Assembly: GCA_904501775.1 (NCBI GenBank)
Contig: CAJGCJ010000052.1
Span: 1 to 12,028 of the forward strand
Length of the DNA stretch: 12,028 nt
Source: an uncultured Bacteroidaceae bacterium
GTDB taxonomy: Bacteria > Bacteroidota > Bacteroidia > Bacteroidales > Bacteroidaceae
Reading direction: 5' to 3'
Shown in pieces: positions 7,400 to 12,028 of this stretch. Numbering within the stretch: position 1 is the stretch's first letter; each line of letters opens with the position of its first letter. The notes beneath the pieces are model-generated. The model had not been told where the DNA came from, made no database searches, and was given only the letters and a program-made list of their open reading frames with translations. The position numbers and the translations under genes were made by a program.

Positions 7400-8314
7400 A
7401 TGATTAAGAGACTATTATTTGTACTTCTTGCAGTATGCGCAATAGGTATCAACGCACAGGAATCAAAGAAACCTCGTGTTTTCATTGACTGGTTCCTTGA
7501 AACAGACAATGTATTGGAAGAGGATTGCGATAAAGTACGCGCAGCAGTAATCAGTGCATTGAACGAATCGCAACGTTTTGAACTGTTGGATGCCGCATCT
7601 TTGTCTTCTATTGAGAGAGAGGCTTATCGTCGTGGTAGCGAGGCTGCCATGAATGACGAGACTGCGCGCAATGAGGTTATTGCCGTAAAGGCCAACAACT
7701 ATGTACTTGATGGCGAGGTTACCGCATGCAGCGTAAAATCCAACGAAAAGGATGGCAAGTCGTCATACACATGCGTGCTCACCTACTCTATCACAATTAC
7801 AGACGTTGCGAACAACACAACCATCGCAACAAAGAAGTTTGACCACCAACCTACCGGTCTTGGAGGATTCGCAGGCAAATTGCTTGATGAGTCAACAAGT
7901 GCCGAGGGTGCTAAGACCAGCGCAATCAACCTCGTAAGTTCAGACATTGAGTCATTCCTTATCGAGGAGTTCCCATTGGTTGGCTCTATCTATGGTGAGG
8001 ACTTCGCAACAAACAAGAAAAAAGACAAATTGACACACTGCTACATCGACCTTGGAAGTGATGTTGGTGTTAAAATCGGCGATTACTTCTTGATTTATGA
8101 AGAGGTTACCAAAGTGGGCAGAACCATAAAGAATGAGATTGGCCGTCTGAAGGTTATTGAGGTAGAGGCCGACATCGCAAATTGCAAAGTAACCAAGGGC
8201 GAGAAAGAGGTAATGAAAGCAATGGGCCGCTATCTCGAGAACAAAGTTGCCGACGAAGCCAATGCTAAGCCTTTGAAGGTCAAGTCAACAGAAGCACCTT
8301 TGCTTGCATTCTAA
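7400..8314 (+). CDS. Secreted CsgG/FlgO/LpoB-like periplasmic protein
   Basis: A 304-residue exported protein. The signal peptide covers about 1-19 (AINA before QES) and there is no lipobox, so it should be free in the periplasm or held by partners. Residues about 26-190 look like the N-terminal fold shared by CsgG, FlgO and LpoB: PRVFIDWF strand, a helix EDCDKVRAAVISALNES, FELLDAASLSSIEREAYRRG, then ANNYVLDGEVTACSV and paired strands YTCVLTYSITITDVANNTTIATKKF. This pattern (strand, helix, RF-x-hydrophobic strand, second helix, YVLxGxV) is characteristic. Residues about 195-280 form a second beta-rich region with THCYIDLGSDVGVKIGDYFLIY, reminiscent of the C-terminal part of FlgT-type proteins. 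Proteins of this fold help build outer-membrane rings or activate peptidoglycan synthases. It starts 35 A-rich bases after the membrane-protein gene and is followed by a palindrome that may tune expression of the genes beyond. Fold call moderate to good; role inferred. Confidence 0.85.
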   Translation: MIKRLLFVLLAVCAIGINAQESKKPRVFIDWFLETDNVLEEDCDKVRAAVISALNESQRFELLDAASLSSIEREAYRRGSEAAMNDETARNEVIAVKANNYVLDGEVTACSVKSNEKDGKSSYTCVLTYSITITDVANNTTIATKKFDHQPTGLGGFAGKLLDESTSAEGAKTSAINLVSSDIESFLIEEFPLVGSIYGEDFATNKKKDKLTHCYIDLGSDVGVKIGDYFLIYEEVTKVGRTIKNEIGRLKVIEVEADIANCKVTKGEKEVMKAMGRYLENKVADEANAKPLKVKSTEAPLLAF

Positions 8315-8331
8315 TTTGTATCCATTCAAAT

Positions 8332-8361
8332 AGTAGTATGCAACCCGGGTTGCATACTACT
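8332..8361 (+). terminator. Perfect 30-nt palindrome between two genes; possible partial terminator or mRNA-stabilising hairpin
   Basis: The arms AGTAGTATGCAACCC (8332-8346) and GGGTTGCATACTACT (8347-8361) are exact reverse complements. In RNA this makes at least 13 base pairs with a four-base CCGG loop. It sits 17 bases after the stop of the CsgG-like gene and 24 bases before the next start. The following sequence is AT-rich but has no run of T longer than three, so it is a poor classical intrinsic terminator; attenuation, 3'-end protection of the upstream message, or a binding site for a dimeric protein are alternatives. Confidence 0.6.
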
Positions 8362-8385
8362 TGATTATTTATATAATACTGTATT

Positions 8386-9654
8386 ATGAAAAAGATATTT
8401 GTTACTTTTATGATTGCGCTGTTTGCTCACAGCATAACAACAGCGCAAGATTATCTCGAGATTGTAACATTTGAGGGAAGCAGCGGCATAAACGGCACAT
8501 TCACCACAGTAGGTGTATCGAGTGACAAGAAAGCAGTTGAGACCAATGCTGTAAAATCACTCTTCCACACACTGCTGTTTACAGGAGTTGAGGGAGTAAA
8601 CGACGGTGAGCGCATCGTATGCAACGAGAATCCCATATACACAAACTCTTTTTTCAATTCATCGGCAAGATATGCAGGATATCTGATCAGCTGCGAAGAA
8701 ACCGCCAAGCCCAAAAAGATAGCCGGTGCATATCAAGGTACATATCGTGTGACACTGCGTTTAGTATCACTTATAAATGATGTACGCAAGAACACCGGAT
8801 ATGATGATAAGTTAAAAGAAGAGAAAAAGAAGAAAGAGAATGAGAAACGTCTTACTCCCAAGCCAAAGATTATAGTAGTACCATTCAAGAGAGATGGTGA
8901 GAACTATAAATCAATACTTGAGAACGACCGCGATCTCCGTGCTGCAGTCAGCGAGGTACAGAAGGGTTTCGAGAATCTTGACATTGAAACCGAGAATATT
9001 CTCTCGAGCATAGGAGGAAGCAGCAAACGCCGTGCTTTATACGAGGAGAATGCCGATGCTGCCGATTCTAACGACAAGCAGCTGCTCATGTCATCGGATG
9101 CAGATGTATACGTTGTTGTGGACCTTGAGAAGAATATCAGCGCAAGCGGCTCAAGCGTATCTGTTATCATGACAGCCTACGAGACAGCGACCGACAACAT
9201 TTGGGCTACCGAGAACAGCTGGACAAACAAGTTCAGAACAACAGATGTAGGTCAGCTCTGTGCCTATGCAGTAAGAGACTTCCTTCCTCCGTTCCTTGAG
9301 CAGATTATAAAGAACTTCAACGAGCCTACAAGTGCTGTAATCCAATTCTCTGTCAGCAACAGTTCAGGAGCCGGCATGCGCGACCGCTGCAACAACGGAC
9401 GCAGAATATCAGACGTCATACAGGAGTGGTTGGATGACAATGCACACGATGGCGAGTACCATGTACAGGGTATCGTTGACGAATCGGCTATATTTGACGA
9501 TGTTCTTATACCCAAAGCCGACAAGAGAGGCAAGAAGATGAACGCCGACAAGTTCGCAAGCCTGTTGAGCGATGCTCTATATGAGGTTGGTGTTGAGACC
9601 CGATTCGTTATCGAGGGCAACAACATAATAATAACCATTACATCAGTAGAATAA
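8386..9654 (+). CDS. Secreted DUF6175-like protein
   Basis: A 422-residue exported protein, probably of the Bacteroidetes family DUF6175, whose function is not known to me. The signal peptide covers about 1-20 (TTA before QDY). The N-terminal part (about 22-145) has YLEIVTFEGSSG, VGVSSDKKAVETNAVKSLFH and GTYRVTLRLVSL, a strand-helix pattern reminiscent of LPP20 domains. A highly charged segment (about 143-163) leads to a second part beginning PKIIVVPFKRDGENYKS, then EVQKGFENLDIETENI and DADVYVVVDLEKNI, which resembles the CsgG/FlgT-type strand-helix opening. The remainder (about 310-422) is alpha/beta, without motifs I recognise. No lipobox or membrane helix after the signal. Its stop and the next start are separated by only two bases, so it should be translated together with the LPP20 protein. 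DUF assignment is from memory of sequence features, not from a search. Confidence 0.82.
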   Translation: MKKIFVTFMIALFAHSITTAQDYLEIVTFEGSSGINGTFTTVGVSSDKKAVETNAVKSLFHTLLFTGVEGVNDGERIVCNENPIYTNSFFNSSARYAGYLISCEETAKPKKIAGAYQGTYRVTLRLVSLINDVRKNTGYDDKLKEEKKKKENEKRLTPKPKIIVVPFKRDGENYKSILENDRDLRAAVSEVQKGFENLDIETENILSSIGGSSKRRALYEENADAADSNDKQLLMSSDADVYVVVDLEKNISASGSSVSVIMTAYETATDNIWATENSWTNKFRTTDVGQLCAYAVRDFLPPFLEQIIKNFNEPTSAVIQFSVSNSSGAGMRDRCNNGRRISDVIQEWLDDNAHDGEYHVQGIVDESAIFDDVLIPKADKRGKKMNADKFASLLSDALYEVGVETRFVIEGNNIIITITSVE

Positions 9655-9656
9655 CC

Positions 9657-10997
9657 ATGAAAAAAAGACTCCTATTATTGACGCTTGTGCTAATAGGATT
9701 GGCACAAGTACATGCACAAGCCCCTTCATGGGTAACGCAACGGCCAATCTCTGAGGAGGAATATATTGGTATCGGTATAGCATCATTGTCTGATGACGAC
9801 CACATGAAAATCGCCACACAGAATGCTCTGTCTGATATCTCTTCACAGATTGCCACCAAGATCGAGAACAGTTCGTTCCTGCATACGGTCGATGTAGACG
9901 GCAGGTCGAGACAAATGTTCGAAGATAAGATTGTCAGCAGCATGACTGCATGGCTCGAGGGAATGGAGCTCAAAGATAGTTATAAGAGCAGTGACAAATA
10001 CTATGTACTCTATACCCTCGACAAAGAGTTATACCGCAAGAACAGCGAAAAGCGTCAACGCGAAGCCATTTCAAAGGGACTCGATTTCCTTAACAAAGGA
10101 CGCGCTGCCGAAGACGGAATGAATCTTGTACAGGCTATGCAATTGTATGGTAAAGGACTCGAAGCAGTGGAACCATGGTTGTTCATGGACCTTAGCACAA
10201 GAGTAAACGGAATGACCGTAAACGTTCCTGCCGAGCTCTACGACTCATATATCAATGTATTCTCGGGCATGGCAATAACAACCAACGTAACGAACATCGA
10301 GGGTGAAGCATTCAAGCCTGTGAAAACATCTATAGCTGCATGCCTATCGAAGAACGGTGTCGTGTTGCCTAACGTCAAGCTTAAGGCTGAGTTTACAACA
10401 GGCAGCGGTGCCGTAACTCCTACCATTGAGACCGACTACGACGGTACAGCCGAATTCTACATCACCAATATCACATCCAAGGATAAGGTACAGGAGATTA
10501 GAATAAGCATTGACGATAGTTTCGTATCGTCGTTGCCAAAGAGTTATCGCGAACTGCTCAACAGCAACACATGGCCATCGGCTAAGGTAACGGTAACATT
10601 GGCCCAGAGTGCAACTACTGCATATATATACCTTAACGAGCAGAACGACCTCGAAGGCATTGAACGCAACATTGGCCCGGTATTGGCAAACAACTACTTC
10701 AGCATTACAGAGGACCCCGATGCAGCAGAATGTTTCATCGACCTCTCTACAATAATGGAGATGGGCGAAATGGTAACCTCGGGCCGTTATAATCTTAACA
10801 CATGCTACTGCACTCTTATACTCAAGATATATAACAACCAGACACAGCAACTACTCCTCGACTACACTGTAAACCGGGTAAAGGTGCTTGCACCCGAGAA
10901 CAAGACAGCCGAAGAGACCATTGCAATGTGCATACGCGAGGTCATGAAGCGTGTAAAGCAGGATTTACCTAAGAAAATAAAGAAGATGAACCTTTAA
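9657..10997 (+). CDS. Secreted LPP20-domain protein with Ig-like middle domain
   Basis: A 446-residue exported protein. The signal peptide is about 1-20 (VHA before QAPSW). The mature N-terminus PSWVTQRPISEEEYIGIGIAS and the following helix MKIATQNALSDISSQIATKIE are the hallmark of the LPP20 family, continuing to about residue 122 (SDKYYVLYTLDKELY). A helical stretch (about 125-180) contains a repeat-like AMQLYGKGLEAVEPWL. Residues about 200-290 are beta-rich with VVLPNVKLKAEFTTGSG and DYDGTAEFYITNI, like a bacterial Ig-like domain. The C-terminal part (about 318-440) is a further alpha/beta region (YIYLNEQNDLEG, CYCTLILKIYNNQTQQLL). LPP20-domain relatives include FlgP, which builds outer-membrane-associated rings. 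There is no lipobox, so outer-membrane attachment would be through partners such as the lipoprotein encoded 14 bases downstream. Tightly coupled to the DUF6175-like gene. Confidence 0.87.
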   Translation: MKKRLLLLTLVLIGLAQVHAQAPSWVTQRPISEEEYIGIGIASLSDDDHMKIATQNALSDISSQIATKIENSSFLHTVDVDGRSRQMFEDKIVSSMTAWLEGMELKDSYKSSDKYYVLYTLDKELYRKNSEKRQREAISKGLDFLNKGRAAEDGMNLVQAMQLYGKGLEAVEPWLFMDLSTRVNGMTVNVPAELYDSYINVFSGMAITTNVTNIEGEAFKPVKTSIAACLSKNGVVLPNVKLKAEFTTGSGAVTPTIETDYDGTAEFYITNITSKDKVQEIRISIDDSFVSSLPKSYRELLNSNTWPSAKVTVTLAQSATTAYIYLNEQNDLEGIERNIGPVLANNYFSITEDPDAAECFIDLSTIMEMGEMVTSGRYNLNTCYCTLILKIYNNQTQQLLLDYTVNRVKVLAPENKTAEETIAMCIREVMKRVKQDLPKKIKKMNL

Positions 10998-11011
10998 TAC
11001 ATCATTAAGCT

Positions 11012-11560
11012 ATGAAAAAGATTTTTATATTCACAATGTGTGCAATTTCAATTGTTCTTCTTGGAAGTTGCCGTTCATCAAAACAGGAGAAGAGCCCTAT
11101 TGAGACATTCGTAATGCCTTGCAGCGAATACACAAGCGGCGAAGGAGTATTACGTGCGTGGGCATCCGGCGCATCGGACAATGAAACCACAGCACGCAAG
11201 AAAGCATTGGCTGTGGCATCGGCCGAACTGGCAGCAATGCTGTCAAAGACAGTTCAATCGACAACAGAGGACTACTCTTCGGCATTGACCGAAGGTGAAC
11301 AGGTGTCTTCAAAATCGTTCTTGAGCGACAGAACCAAGATTACTGTAGAGAAGAGCATATCAGGAGCTACCATCATCTGTGACCGCTGGAACAAGGACGA
11401 GAATGGACAATACACCAACTATATCGTTCTTGAACTGAAAGGCAGCGAATACCTGAAGGCATTGTACGAAGAGATAAGCAAGAATCAGGAAGTAAGCATC
11501 AACAAGCAGCTGCTCGAAGAGTTGTTTATCAAAAACATAAACGAGAACTTCAATAAATAA
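11012..11560 (+). CDS. LPP20-like lipoprotein
   Basis: A 182-residue lipoprotein. The N-terminus MKKIFIFTMCAISIVLLGSC has a clear lipobox (LGSC, lipidated Cys20); the following RSSKQEK lacks the acidic cluster typical of Bacteroidetes lipoprotein export signals, so it may stay on the periplasmic leaflet. Residues about 44-160 look like an LPP20 domain: VLRAWASGASDNETTARKKALAVASAELAAMLSK supplies the strand-helix core (with one long conserved helix), followed by TKITVEKSISGATIICDRW and TNYIVLELKGSEYLKALYEEI strands and helix. The tail is helical (about 160-182). It lies 14 bases after the larger LPP20-domain gene and is the last gene before a strong terminator. It may anchor the soluble LPP20 and CsgG-like neighbours to the outer membrane; that is inference from family behaviour and gene order. 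Confidence 0.87.
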   Translation: MKKIFIFTMCAISIVLLGSCRSSKQEKSPIETFVMPCSEYTSGEGVLRAWASGASDNETTARKKALAVASAELAAMLSKTVQSTTEDYSSALTEGEQVSSKSFLSDRTKITVEKSISGATIICDRWNKDENGQYTNYIVLELKGSEYLKALYEEISKNQEVSINKQLLEELFIKNINENFNK

Positions 11561-11574
11561 CAAACGATAGGACA

Positions 11575-11619
11575 AGAGTGGCAGGTGTGTCAATACATAC
11601 CTGCCACTCTGATATTTTT
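11575..11619 (+). terminator. Rho-independent terminator closing the gene run
   Basis: Arms AGAGTGGCAGGTGTG (11575-11589) and CATACCTGCCACTCT (11596-11610) pair over 15 positions with a single G-U wobble and a six-base loop TCAATA, followed within four bases by five T (11615-11619). There is no matching A-run before the hairpin, so it works for the + strand. It separates the nine-gene run from the acyltransferase remnant, whose ATG follows five bases after the T-run. Confidence 0.88.
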
Positions 11620-11624
11620 CAACA

Positions 11625-12028
11625 ATGGCAACTGAGAACAAAAGAATACTCTCACTCGACATTCTTCGTGGTGTCGACCTTTTTATGCTCGTAGGTCTAC
11701 AGCCTATACTGTGGCAAATATTTTCCAAGAGCAACAGCACTTTTCTAAACACCACCCTATTGTCACAGATAGACCATGTCGCATGGGAAGGATTCAGCTG
11801 TTGGGATCTGGTTATGCCGCTGTTCCTCTTCATGTCGGGAGTCACAATGCCATACTCCCTTCCCAAGTACATCAACGCCAAGCCCTCCTTGTGGAAAAGA
11901 GTTATATTTCAGATCCATTGTAGAGTCACTGCTGCACGGCTGCGAACAATTCTTGGGCGAGTGGTATCCGCTGCTTTTGACCATAGGCAATAATCTTATT
12001 CTGTTCTTCATACTCGCAATACTCTACA
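11625..12028 (+). pseudogene. Internally deleted, frameshifted DUF5009/NagX-like membrane acyltransferase gene (continues past window)
   Basis: The ATG at 11625 opens a protein whose first 95 or so residues match the start of the Bacteroidetes transmembrane acyltransferases related to heparan-alpha-glucosaminide N-acetyltransferase (KRILSLDILRGVDLFMLV, HVAWEGFSCWDLVMPLFLFM, SGVTMPYSLPKY). These normally run to roughly 370 residues with about ten membrane helices. Here, after WKRVIF (near 11905), the reading frame turns into non-membrane sequence and stops at 11993. In the +1 frame from about 11920 onward the translation reads ESLLHGCEQFLGEWYPLLLT and then GNNLILFFILAILY, which looks like the last helix of the same family and is open to the window edge. 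The simplest reading is loss of some 200 or more codons from the middle plus a frame change, leaving a non-functional gene; an assembly error is the alternative. The start lies right behind the terminator, so its promoter is not obvious. Confidence 0.7.

Noticed and set aside
8372..8377. TATAAT resembling a sigma-70 -10 box before the DUF6175-like gene
   Set aside because: Bacteroidetes primary promoters use a TAnnTTTG -7 element, and no such element with a suitable -33 partner is seen; the region is simply AT-rich.
64..11560. Prophage, type VI-like or CRISPR-associated defence island
   Set aside because: No phage structural, Cas, restriction, integrase or transposase gene is present; the 'virion core protein' label given to some SPFH relatives is a naming relic and not evidence of phage.
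7400..11560. Curli or flagellar operon
   Set aside because: The CsgG/FlgO and LPP20 similarity is at fold level only; no curlin, CsgE/F, flagellin, hook or basal body genes are present, and Bacteroidales lack flagella.

Overview
The window looks like a chromosomal segment of a Bacteroidales bacterium (Bacteroides/Prevotella/Muribaculaceae-like; the genus cannot be fixed from this stretch). The reasons are the A-rich leaders without Shine-Dalgarno motifs, the short MKK...A|Q signal peptides, and homologues typical of that order: a DUF6175-like protein, LPP20-domain proteins, and a DUF5009/NagX-like membrane acyltransferase. There are no RNA genes, CRISPR arrays, insertion sequences or integrases.

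Layout: nine intact genes all lie on the + strand with gaps of 2 to 71 bases, so they probably form one or two transcription units. (1) 64-1521, MltC-like lytic transglycosylase. (2) 1575-3314, zinc ribbon fused to a gingipain-like (C25, clan CD) cysteine protease domain, with no signal peptide. (3) 3346-5631, two zinc ribbons, an SPFH (band 7) domain, a very long charged coiled coil, a Pro/Gln linker and a third zinc ribbon. (4) 5652-6044, a 130-residue unknown protein with a strongly basic tail. (5) 6051-7364, zinc ribbon, Asn/Thr/Ser-rich spacer, eight-cysteine finger, one membrane helix and a Sel1/TPR-like tail. (6) 7400-8314, secreted CsgG/FlgO-like protein. A perfect 30-nt palindrome follows. 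(7) 8386-9654, secreted DUF6175-like protein. (8) 9657-10997, secreted LPP20-domain protein. (9) 11012-11560, LPP20-like lipoprotein. A textbook intrinsic terminator (11575-11619) closes the run. After it comes an acyltransferase gene (11625 to the window end) that appears to have lost its middle and changed frame.

Working together (inference): the products fall into a cytoplasmic set (protease, SPFH scaffold, basic small protein), one single-pass inner-membrane protein that could bridge compartments, and a periplasm/outer-membrane set (peptidoglycan-cutting enzyme, CsgG/FlgO-like protein, DUF6175, two LPP20 proteins). Six zinc-ribbon units with the same CX2C-X10-CX2C spacing occur in the three proteins 2, 3 and 5 and suggest one assembly. 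The closest known parallels I can name are the Bacillus subtilis pspA-ydjGHI membrane-stress operon (SPFH protein YdjI with partner membrane proteins) and the Vibrio/Campylobacter FlgO/FlgP/FlgT outer-membrane ring proteins. A trans-envelope stress, repair or lysis machine controlled by an intracellular gingipain-like protease would fit and is, to my knowledge, not described. The genes are individually recognisable; the combined function is a hypothesis.
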